This document shows, piece by piece, positions 25,196 to 32,887 of a stretch of 64,000 nucleotides of DNA. The notes under the pieces were generated by a model, which did no database searches, had not been told where the DNA came from, and saw only the letters and a list, made by a program, of their open reading frames with translations. The DNA is from Gracilimonas tropica DSM 19535 (GTDB lineage: Bacteria > Bacteroidota > Rhodothermia > Balneolales > Balneolaceae): the NCBI RefSeq assembly GCF_000375425.1, contig NZ_AQXG01000004.1:216642-280641 (forward strand), read 5' to 3'. Every line of letters starts with the position of its first letter. Position 1 is the first letter of the stretch. A program made the translations under genes and the position numbers.

Positions 25196-27190
25196 ATGTC
25201 GCTGAGCAACAAAACTAAAAATTATATACGTAAGCATTACTCCAAAAAGAGTGCGGCAAAAATTGCCTCCGATCTCAATGTAGAGGAATCCGAAGTACAG
25301 GAATTTATTGAAGAGATCAGCGAACCCCTTCCCTTCAAAAAGAAAGTCGCTTTTTATGCTATCACGGTTTCTATTCCCATTCTATTCTTTGTGATCCTGG
25401 AAGTGACCTTGCGTGGAATTGATTATATGGGAAACACTGAGCTCTTCATTGATCCCAATATCCCCTCTGAAGAATATTTAATGCCTAACCCTAATTTTGC
25501 TTCGCGTTATTTCTTCTACACAAAGACCATTCCCAATCCGTCCGTAGATGTATTTTTGAAGGATAAACCGGAAAACAGCTATCGCGTGTTTGCCATGGGT
25601 GGCTCAAGTGCGGCGGGATATCCTTATGGATACAATGGTACATTTTCTCGCTTAGTGGATGATGTGCTTGCAGATGCCATGCCTTCCCGTGAAGTGGAAA
25701 TAGTAAACGTAGCCACTTCGGCCATCAGCACATACACGCTGTTTGATCAGGTGGATGAGATCCTGGAGCAAAAGCCCGATGCCATTATGATCTATGCCGG
25801 GCATAACGAATTTTATGGCGCACTTGGTGTTGGATCCAACGAAAACCTGGGTGCTTTTCCCGGCTTTGTGCGCACTTACCTGAAACTGCAGCGCTTCAAA
25901 ACTTTTTTGTTTTTACGGGAGCTGATCGTGGATGCAGGGCAATGGATCTTCGGATCAAACGGGTCGGCCGGAGGAACCCTGATGGAGCGTATTATCAGCG
26001 ATCAATCGATTGAGTTGGATGGGCCGGAATATCAACTTGCGATGAAGCAATTTCAAAGCAATATGGAAGCCATAATTTCTGCTTTTCATGATCAGGATAT
26101 ACCGGTTTATTTATCTACCATTGCAAGTAATGTAAAAGATCAGCCCCCTTTTGTGACGGTTGAACAAGAGGATCACCCCGCGGCCAGTGTGGTGTATAAT
26201 AAAGCACTTGAAAGTTATGCCGAAGGAGATACAGCATCTGCCAAATCGCAGTTTGAATATGCCAAAGACCTGGATGGCTTGAAATTCAGGGCTCCTTCTG
26301 GTATCAACAAGATCATTAAGCAGTTGGCACAGGATTTTGATAATGTCCGTTTGGTAGACACCCATCAAACAATGGAAATGGAATCTCCTGATGGTATTAT
26401 CGGGGAAAACCTGATGCTGGAACACCTTCATCCCAACCAAACCGGATATTACCTGATGGGAAGATCTTTTTCCAAGAAAATGCTTGAAGAACTTTCGGGT
26501 TCAGGCTTGGTGGAAGATCAACCCTCAGAATTTGAGTCCTACTTCGATGAAATGTTCATCACAGAATTTGATGACCGGATCGTTCATCATCGCCTTCGAA
26601 CCTTAAAACAAGGCTTTCCTTTTGTTATCAACCAGCAAGTGAATCCTTACCAATTCAATTACCAACCCTCAGGAATTATGGACTCTCTGGCATTTGGTGT
26701 TGTTCATAAAGATATACGCTGGGATGCCGCAAAGGTGGAATTAGCACAATATTATCAGCGTGAAGGCGAATCGGAAAAAGCACTTCAGGAATATTTCAGC
26801 CTGATAAGAAATCAACCCTGGAATGATTCGCCCTACGTATTTGCAGCCCGAATTTACCTGAACCAAAATGATTTTAAGAATGCTGAACCATTGCTGGAAA
26901 AAGCCTACGAATTAGCTCCTAAAGAAGCATTTACCACCAAGATGCTGGGAGCAATTAAACTCAATAAAGGGCAAACTCAACAAGCGATAAAATACCTCGA
27001 AGAATCACGAGCGCTCAATCCAAACGATCCACAAATGCTTTATAATCTATCGGGTGCTTATGGTACTAATCAGGAATTTCAAAAAGCACTGGAAATTGCT
27101 GATCAGGTTATCGAGCTCAACCCTAATTTTCCGGGTATTCAACAGTGGAGAGCACAACTCATTCAAATTTTAAACCGACAAAACAACTAA
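25196..27190 (+). CDS. Membrane-anchored SGNH hydrolase-like protein with N-terminal HTH-like segment and C-terminal TPRs
   Basis: 664 residues. Residues 1-45 are cytosolic and read like a small helix-turn-helix (YSKKSAAKIASDLNVEESEV). One membrane helix spans about 50-72. The periplasmic part has SGNH motifs: GGSSAAGYPYG (135-145, nucleophile serine) and YAGHNEFYGA (about 200), then HLHPNQTGY near 415 as the likely catalytic histidine block. Two to four TPR repeats follow from about 530 (YQREGESEKALQEYFSLI, LNKGQTQQAIKYLEESRALN, NQEFQKALEIADQVIELN). Possible roles are deacylation or acyl transfer on an envelope polymer. The substrate is unknown. Confidence 0.8.
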   Translation: MSLSNKTKNYIRKHYSKKSAAKIASDLNVEESEVQEFIEEISEPLPFKKKVAFYAITVSIPILFFVILEVTLRGIDYMGNTELFIDPNIPSEEYLMPNPNFASRYFFYTKTIPNPSVDVFLKDKPENSYRVFAMGGSSAAGYPYGYNGTFSRLVDDVLADAMPSREVEIVNVATSAISTYTLFDQVDEILEQKPDAIMIYAGHNEFYGALGVGSNENLGAFPGFVRTYLKLQRFKTFLFLRELIVDAGQWIFGSNGSAGGTLMERIISDQSIELDGPEYQLAMKQFQSNMEAIISAFHDQDIPVYLSTIASNVKDQPPFVTVEQEDHPAASVVYNKALESYAEGDTASAKSQFEYAKDLDGLKFRAPSGINKIIKQLAQDFDNVRLVDTHQTMEMESPDGIIGENLMLEHLHPNQTGYYLMGRSFSKKMLEELSGSGLVEDQPSEFESYFDEMFITEFDDRIVHHRLRTLKQGFPFVINQQVNPYQFNYQPSGIMDSLAFGVVHKDIRWDAAKVELAQYYQREGESEKALQEYFSLIRNQPWNDSPYVFAARIYLNQNDFKNAEPLLEKAYELAPKEAFTTKMLGAIKLNKGQTQQAIKYLEESRALNPNDPQMLYNLSGAYGTNQEFQKALEIADQVIELNPNFPGIQQWRAQLIQILNRQNN

Positions 27191-27195
27191 TACAC

Positions 27196-28548
27196 ATGGC
27201 TTTAATGATTTCCGTCTCGGGTATCCGGGGAATTTTCGGTACCGACCTCACTCCTCAAAATCTTTCTAAATTCACGGCCGCTTACGGAACCTGGCTTAAA
27301 GGGGGAACCGTAGTTGTTGGCAGGGATTCCCGAGTAACAGGACAACTTTGTGAAGATATTGTTTCAGCAACGCTTGCAAGTGTTGGTTGCGATGTAGTAA
27401 AAGTGGGCATCGTCCCAACCCCAACTGTAGCCATGGGTGTTTTGAAACATAAAGCAGCAGGGGGAATCATCATTTCTGCAAGCCACAATCCTGCTGAATG
27501 GAATGCTTTGAAATTACTAAACGAGAAAAGTGAGTTTCTGGATGCGGATCAGGGCAAGAAAGTGATCGAAATCTCAGAATCCGGGGAATTTGCATACCAA
27601 CCTTATGATAAGATCGGTACTATTTCGGAGGATCATGATTTACTGGATGATCACATCAATGAAATTCTGAATTTGCCATACATCAATGCTGATGAGATTG
27701 CTGCCAAAAATTTCTCAGTTGCAGTGGATGCCGTAAATGGAGCCGGCTCTAAAGCTGTTCCCCGTTTGCTGGAGAAATTGGGAGTAAAAGCGGTCCATAA
27801 ACTGCATTGTACTCCAAATGGAATCTTCCCTCATAATCCAGAACCTCTTCCTGCACATCTTACCGAAATATGTGAGTTGGTGAAAGAGAAAAAAGTAGAC
27901 TTAGGCGTTGTCACCGATCCTGATGCCGACCGACTTGCCTTAGTGGACGATACCGGAAAATTATTTGGCGAGGAATACACCCAAGCCACCGCCTTCGATT
28001 TCATTCTTTCAAAAAAACCGGGAGCTTGTGCTACCAATCTATCTTCATCGCGCGTATCGGATGATGTGGCTCGCGAGCATGGCCAAAAATGCTATCGCTC
28101 TGCGGTTGGAGAGATCAACGTAGTAAAAGTGATGCAGGCACAAAATGCCGTAATTGGCGGAGAAGGAAATGGCGGAGTGATCTGTCCAGACCTGCATTAT
28201 GGTCGTGATGCCTTGGTTGGCATTGCCTTTGTTTTGCAGCATTTGGCCGAAAAAGGCATGAGCTCTTCTGACTACCGGGCTTCACTCCCTGATTACTTCA
28301 TGAGTAAAAATAAGATCCAGCTGGATGAACTTGGTAAAGATGCCGATGAAGTACTTGAAATGGTAAAGGAACACTTTTCAAGTTTAGAACCCAACACCGT
28401 AGATGGTGTTAAAATTGACTTTGCCGAAGGCTGGGTCCACCTAAGAAAATCGAATACAGAACCTATTATACGCTTATATTCAGAAGGAAGATCTCCGGAT
28501 GCCGCCGAGGCTTTTGCCAATAAGATCTTTGACCTTCTAAAGCAATGA
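27196..28548 (+). CDS. glmM: Phosphoglucosamine mutase
   Basis: 450 residues from the ATG at 27196 (MALMISVSGIRGIFG); an earlier in-frame start would overlap the previous gene. It interconverts glucosamine-6-P and glucosamine-1-P for cell wall precursors. The phosphoserine loop is IIISASHNPAEWNALK (about 93-108). The Mg loop is TDPDADRLALVD (about 238) and the sugar loop is GGEGNGGVI. The C-terminal phosphate-binding segment is RKSNTEPIIRLYSEG. A phosphomannomutase role is possible, but the family fit is better for GlmM. Confidence 0.9.
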   Translation: MALMISVSGIRGIFGTDLTPQNLSKFTAAYGTWLKGGTVVVGRDSRVTGQLCEDIVSATLASVGCDVVKVGIVPTPTVAMGVLKHKAAGGIIISASHNPAEWNALKLLNEKSEFLDADQGKKVIEISESGEFAYQPYDKIGTISEDHDLLDDHINEILNLPYINADEIAAKNFSVAVDAVNGAGSKAVPRLLEKLGVKAVHKLHCTPNGIFPHNPEPLPAHLTEICELVKEKKVDLGVVTDPDADRLALVDDTGKLFGEEYTQATAFDFILSKKPGACATNLSSSRVSDDVAREHGQKCYRSAVGEINVVKVMQAQNAVIGGEGNGGVICPDLHYGRDALVGIAFVLQHLAEKGMSSSDYRASLPDYFMSKNKIQLDELGKDADEVLEMVKEHFSSLEPNTVDGVKIDFAEGWVHLRKSNTEPIIRLYSEGRSPDAAEAFANKIFDLLKQ

Positions 28549-28597
28549 TATTTCGTTGATCACGTTTTTAACTTCCACAAAATCAGTCCATAGATCC

Positions 28598-29473
28598 ATG
28601 AAAACTGCCCACACTTTTACAACTGCTTTATTACTCGCACTGATGATTTCAATGCCGGTACATGCCCAGAATTCTCCGGATGATATCGTTTATACTGAAC
28701 AGGACGTAGCCATTTTCTCTGATATTGTTCAGCAGTTTGAAGGCAAACGAGACCAACCGATATCCACGCTGATTCCAGAGATCGGAAAGTACTTTATCGG
28801 AAATGAATATGTAGCACATGCACTGGAAGTAACGGACGAGGAAAAACTGGTGGTAAATCTTCGGGATCTTGATTGCACGACCTATGCTGAAAATCTTTTA
28901 GCCATTGCCCGAACGTTAAAATCAGATGAAGTCAATTTTGAACGTTATGTAAAGGAACTGGAAAAAATCAGATACCGGGATGGAAAACAAGGAGATTATC
29001 CAACAAGGCTTCATTATTTCAGCGACTGGATCTATGATAACGCAGAGGAGCGTTTAGTTACAACACCGGCCGACAGTTTTGGGGAACCCCTTTCAAAAGA
29101 CATCAACTTTATGTCAACACATCCCGAGAGCTACAAGCATTTACGACAGAACCCTGCGTTTATTTCTGTTGTTAAAGAACAGGAGCACAAAATTTCGAAC
29201 CGATCTTATTTCTATGTGCCCAAAGAATCTTTGCCTCAAAAAATGCATTTATTGAAAGAAGGAGATATCATAGGTCTTACTACAAGTATTGACGGACTTG
29301 ATGTTGCTCATGTTGGTATTTTGGTTAAGGTGGGAGAAGAATTCCATCTTATGCATGCCTCACAATCGAATCTCAAAGTAGAAGTATCAGAGGAACCGCT
29401 GATGTCTTTTCTGAAACCAAATTCAAGTAATACCGGAATTATGGTAGCTCGGCCTGTAGAATTAAACCAATAA
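28598..29473 (+). CDS. DUF1460 family protein, amidase-like, exported
   Basis: 291 residues from the ATG at 28598 with a Sec signal peptide (to about residue 26, VHAQ); the frame is open upstream but the signal peptide fixes the start. DUF1460 signatures are NLRDLDCTTYAENLLAIAR, with the proposed catalytic cysteine, then FERYVKELEKIRYRDGK and RLHYFSDWIYDN. The C-terminal part has LDVAHVGILVKVGEEFHLMHAS, an NlpC/P60-like histidine region. Family members are proposed to cleave peptidoglycan amide bonds. The gene follows glmM by 49 bp. Confidence 0.88.
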   Translation: MKTAHTFTTALLLALMISMPVHAQNSPDDIVYTEQDVAIFSDIVQQFEGKRDQPISTLIPEIGKYFIGNEYVAHALEVTDEEKLVVNLRDLDCTTYAENLLAIARTLKSDEVNFERYVKELEKIRYRDGKQGDYPTRLHYFSDWIYDNAEERLVTTPADSFGEPLSKDINFMSTHPESYKHLRQNPAFISVVKEQEHKISNRSYFYVPKESLPQKMHLLKEGDIIGLTTSIDGLDVAHVGILVKVGEEFHLMHASQSNLKVEVSEEPLMSFLKPNSSNTGIMVARPVELNQ

Positions 29474-29494
29474 TTACTTTTATACCTATTCATC

Positions 29495-29953
29495 ATGCTT
29501 ACCTGGAATGATCTTAAGAATTTTGCCAAAAATGGAAATCCCGAACCGAAGAAAAAGATTGAGAAATCGGATGAAGAATGGAAAAAGGAATTAACTGATG
29601 AGCAGTTTTCCATCACCCGGCTGAAAGGAACCGAACGACCGGGCTCCAGTGACATGTGTTACAAATTTGATCCCGGTTTATACGAATGTGTTTGTTGCGG
29701 TACCAATTTATTTGATGCAACAACCAAATTTGAAAGCAACTCGGGATGGCCTTCTTTCACCCAGCCTGTTCAAGAAAATGCCGTCAAATACTCCATGGAT
29801 TATACCCATGGCATGGTACGCATCGAAGCCTTATGTAATACCTGTGATGCCCACCTTGGCCACGTATTTCCGGACGGACCAAAACCGAGCGGACTTCGAT
29901 ATTGCATTAATGCCGTGAGCCTTAAAAAAGTAGAAACTCAGGCAGCATCTTAA
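29495..29953 (+). CDS. msrB: Peptide-methionine (R)-S-oxide reductase
   Basis: 152 residues, single MsrB domain. It repairs oxidised methionine in proteins. Zinc cysteines are Cys65 and Cys68 in YECVCCG and Cys114 and Cys117 in CNTCDAHLGH. The catalytic Cys137 is in LRYCINAVSL. SNSGWPSF and the GHVFPDGP loop are intact. No signal peptide, so it is cytosolic. It starts 21 bp after the DUF1460 gene. Confidence 0.96.
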   Translation: MLTWNDLKNFAKNGNPEPKKKIEKSDEEWKKELTDEQFSITRLKGTERPGSSDMCYKFDPGLYECVCCGTNLFDATTKFESNSGWPSFTQPVQENAVKYSMDYTHGMVRIEALCNTCDAHLGHVFPDGPKPSGLRYCINAVSLKKVETQAAS

Positions 29954-30156
29954 TTATGTGAGTTCGACATAATAAGTATCAAGCTTAACAGACTACATAG
30001 CGATTGTGGTCATTCGTGCAAAGGCAGAAATCTGTATATAGCTATAAAATCAGAGGTGGATATCCTGGGGAACTATTAGGTTTCGGGTATACGCCGCCAA
30101 ATGACTCTCGACGTGTGAAATATTGAACCGAACTGACGTAAATATCATGTCAGCTA

Positions 30157-31368
30157 TCAGCTGTTATCTTTGTTTATTTTTGGAAGGTAGTCTTCCGGAA
30201 GCATTTTACAAACCGGCACGTACCGCCAATATCCTTTTAGCTCAATAGAATTTTTATCTTTTAGAAGGCCGTTCCTGGTAAACTCAGCCGACCAGCCATT
30301 CAACGATATCCAGGAAGTTTGATACCGGTAATTTTGAAGCCCCATAATTCTATCCGGATCATCCACACCTTGTTCAATATATTCTATCCTGATCTCCTCA
30401 TCAGAACGCAATAAGTAATTTTCATTTTCGAAACTTGGCATAACGATCTCACTCTTCTCCTTTTCAATGTCACTCACAGAAGATGAAGAATAAGCCATCG
30501 CTGTAGTGTTTGTCACAGCCTGCCCCGAAAATATTCTATAACCAAAATAAAGTGGACTTTTTTCACTAGCCATGGCAATTAAAAAGTGGCGAAACGAACC
30601 CTCAAAGAAATCCTTTCTTCGTTGCTCCCACTCTTCTTCTTGTTGCTTATTTATGGGTTCAAGTTCTTCAAAGAAATAGGATGCGTCTACATTTTGACCT
30701 ATGATCTGGCTGTATTCTTTGGCTACATATTCTTCAAGAAACACGTGAATGCGATAACCCAACTCGTAATTCATTACTACCAACTCTGTAGGTTCGTTTA
30801 CCCATGTTACCCCTTCTTCCTCATTGTCCGCAAAACGCACATCTTCCGGATTCTCCAATCCGCATTTCAAGTCATCATCTGTAATGTAATAGTTGACAAA
30901 AGTATTTAGTGTTTCTTGCTGGGGGTGAGCCACGTTTTTGGCTTTGCGTTTTGTATTAGCATCATCAACTTCACGATCCCGCAAAAAAGAAGGGATCTTT
31001 TCAGCATTAATGGTAACAGATTGTCGAACTCCTTTACTTCTTATCAGATTCACCTTCTTCTCTGATTCCTTAAAATCCGGGTGATCTACATAAACTTCAT
31101 AGTAACCGGCAGGAAGCTGAATCGAAAAAGCACCCATATCATCTGTAGTAGTGTATTTTGTTGTTCCACCAATCAAAATATCGGCTTCCGCAATAGGTTC
31201 ATTTGATTCTATGTCAACAGCCTTTCCGGTTAATGTTACCAGCGGAACAGAAGCTGTCTCATTGATGACAACATTAGAATTCGAACATGCTGCAAAAAAA
31301 ATAACAATGGACAGTACAGCAAGTTTAGTACTTAAAAAACGAAATAAGCTCAACGTATTTATTCTCAA
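30157..31368 (-). CDS. Lipoprotein with carboxypeptidase-like regulatory (beta-sandwich) domain
   Basis: 403 residues. A lipoprotein signal ends at Cys28 (FAACSNS). Residues about 42-110 form a CarboxypepD_reg-like sandwich (LTGKAVDIESNEPIAEADILI, then AGYYEVYVDHPDF). The remaining 290 residues are not recognised. They contain aromatic-rich and charged stretches (YELGYRIHVFLEEYV, QQEEEWEQRRKDFF) and a tail with RYVPVCKMLP. Similar layouts occur in Bacteroidota envelope proteins of unknown role. No clear operon partner. Confidence 0.75.
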   Translation of the reverse strand: MRINTLSLFRFLSTKLAVLSIVIFFAACSNSNVVINETASVPLVTLTGKAVDIESNEPIAEADILIGGTTKYTTTDDMGAFSIQLPAGYYEVYVDHPDFKESEKKVNLIRSKGVRQSVTINAEKIPSFLRDREVDDANTKRKAKNVAHPQQETLNTFVNYYITDDDLKCGLENPEDVRFADNEEEGVTWVNEPTELVVMNYELGYRIHVFLEEYVAKEYSQIIGQNVDASYFFEELEPINKQQEEEWEQRRKDFFEGSFRHFLIAMASEKSPLYFGYRIFSGQAVTNTTAMAYSSSSVSDIEKEKSEIVMPSFENENYLLRSDEEIRIEYIEQGVDDPDRIMGLQNYRYQTSWISLNGWSAEFTRNGLLKDKNSIELKGYWRYVPVCKMLPEDYLPKINKDNS

Positions 31369-31490
31369 TTATTAGTTTTTGATAATTCTCTTATATGAAT
31401 AAGAATTTAAGATCTTAAATTAGCTTTTTATTGGCTTTAGGTTTAGGTGTTTTTCATCTTTTAAAACTTCAGATAAAAACTTCTTTCTAT

Positions 31491-32171
31491 TTAGAAAAGG
31501 GAAATTGCCAGCCCCACACTCAACTCAACCCTATGCAGTCTCCTTGTTTCATTTACTGATTCATAAAGACCTAAAACATCAAACGCGTACTGAATCCCAC
31601 CTAAAATACTTGTGTTTGCATCCAGGGCATATCTTAAGTCTATCCCCGGTTCTATAAACAGGTCAAATTCTTTAATTTCATCTGTAAGCTCAATCTCAAA
31701 CTGTATATATTTATTTTCACTTACCCTTTGAGAATACCATTCCCCTTTATATCCGGAAATAAAAGCCGGTCGAATATTCGCACCCATCCCTATCTCAATC
31801 ACATTCTTCAGAAACGTATACCTTAACCCTACCGGTAATTCTATCATTTTAAAAGAATACGAGAGCTGAATTTCATCCGGAAGATCAGCATCATATAAAT
31901 TCCCGAGATTAATACTCTTGTACCGTCTATCAAAGTTTACTTCTGAGAAAGCAGATCCAATCAGGATGTTGATATCAGGAGCCGGTTCGTACATCAAATT
32001 CACGCCAATATGTGTCCCCGCACCCATTTCGGATTTGAATCCGTCATTTTGACTGATATCAAAAGTTGAAAAATTTGGTCCGGCCAAAATTTCTAAACGT
32101 GTCTCCTGTGCATATAACGAAACAGCTGATGCAAGAATTGATATCAGCACAAACCCTAAAAATGATTTCAT
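31491..32171 (-). CDS. Outer-membrane beta-barrel protein (porin family, PorT-like)
   Basis: 226 residues with a signal peptide (about 1-21, SLYAQ). The body is alternating beta strands such as RLEILAGPNFSTFD, LPVGLRYTFLKNVIEIGMGANI and YALDANTSILGGIQYAFDV. It ends with a strand finishing in phenylalanine (LSVGLAISLF), a normal outer-membrane insertion signal. Function unknown. It lies downstream of the carbamoyltransferase cluster on the same strand, 38 bp after the SxtJ-like gene. Confidence 0.82.
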   Translation of the reverse strand: MKSFLGFVLISILASAVSLYAQETRLEILAGPNFSTFDISQNDGFKSEMGAGTHIGVNLMYEPAPDINILIGSAFSEVNFDRRYKSINLGNLYDADLPDEIQLSYSFKMIELPVGLRYTFLKNVIEIGMGANIRPAFISGYKGEWYSQRVSENKYIQFEIELTDEIKEFDLFIEPGIDLRYALDANTSILGGIQYAFDVLGLYESVNETRRLHRVELSVGLAISLF

Positions 32172-32209
32172 AAATTGTTGAATTTTTTTCTGATGAATAG
32201 CACGATCAC

Positions 32210-32596
32210 TTACCAGGGATTTTCCAAGTCTCCTTTGATATAGGTATGCTCCCTGAACTCGAACATGCTCCCTTTATTATCTTTTAAGCGCATCGGGTCG
32301 TTCCCGAACAAGCGAAATAGAAATGCAACAGGGGTAACGATCAGGTAATAAACCAGCGACAACAACACCCTTGAATTAAGCCAACCCAAAACTTCAGCAA
32401 CTTTATACCAAAGCCAAACAATTCGATTCCCGACCGGAGAAACAAACGACAGCAATCCTATGATACCGGCCGCATAAACCAAATAAACCGTATTGAAGAT
32501 CCAGCTTAGCACCAATAAACCGGTTACGATCACCAGCTGCGTTTTCGGGGTAGCCGGATCTTTCTCTATGTCTAAAAGCTTTTTAGGTTGAAACAT
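32210..32596 (-). CDS. SxtJ-like small membrane protein
   Basis: 128 residues from the ATG at 32596 (MFQPKKLLDIEKDP); a start at 32614 would add six residues. Three membrane segments are visible: LVIVTGLLVLSWIFNTVYLVYA, IGLLSFVSPVGNRIVWLWY and SLVYYLIVTPVAFLFRLFG. The DPMRLKDNKGSMF motif near the C-terminus is common in proteins that travel with NodU/TobZ-type carbamoyltransferases and DUF5989. Role unknown, presumably an envelope partner. Confidence 0.78.
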   Translation of the reverse strand: MFQPKKLLDIEKDPATPKTQLVIVTGLLVLSWIFNTVYLVYAAGIIGLLSFVSPVGNRIVWLWYKVAEVLGWLNSRVLLSLVYYLIVTPVAFLFRLFGNDPMRLKDNKGSMFEFREHTYIKGDLENPW

Positions 32597-32641
32597 ATAT
32601 ATGCATTTATGCAATGAGGTGAATAATCATCCTTACAAAGC

Positions 32642-32791
32642 TTAAAATAAAGTATATATAAATGGCGCTATGGAGGAGCCGCCGCCTATTACAATTAAAA
32701 ACCCAAGCAGAAGCAAGACGATTATAACCGGAGCCAGCCAAAACTTCTTCCGCTGCTTCATAAAATTCCAAAGGTCTTTGAGTGTTTCCAT
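32642..32791 (-). CDS. DUF5989 family small membrane protein
   Basis: 49 residues. The reading frame goes METLKDLWNFMKQRKKFWLA, then a single hydrophobic helix, then IAPFIYTLF at the end. LWxFxxxRKKxWLxP followed by one helix and SxIAPFIYTLF is the DUF5989 signature. It lies between the carbamoyltransferase and the SxtJ-like gene on the same strand, the usual arrangement. Confidence 0.9.
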   Translation of the reverse strand: METLKDLWNFMKQRKKFWLAPVIIVLLLLGFLIVIGGGSSIAPFIYTLF

Positions 32792-32795
32792 GATC

Positions 32796-32887
32796 TTCAC
32801 ATTATTCGCTACAACGCAGGACGTTTATAGCAATTTATATTCTACATATTACAATTCTGGTCCCTGTCGCTCTGCGCTAGAACCTTT
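32796..32887. repeat. Degenerate family A palindromes before the DUF5989 gene
   Basis: GCTACAACGCAGGACGTTTATAG starts at 32808, shown here in two parts: GCTACAACGCAGG and ACGTTTATAGC. A second partial copy, GTCGCTCTGCGCTAG, lies at 32866-32880. These are diverged, probably inactive, relatives of the palindrome at 12241. Confidence 0.45.
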
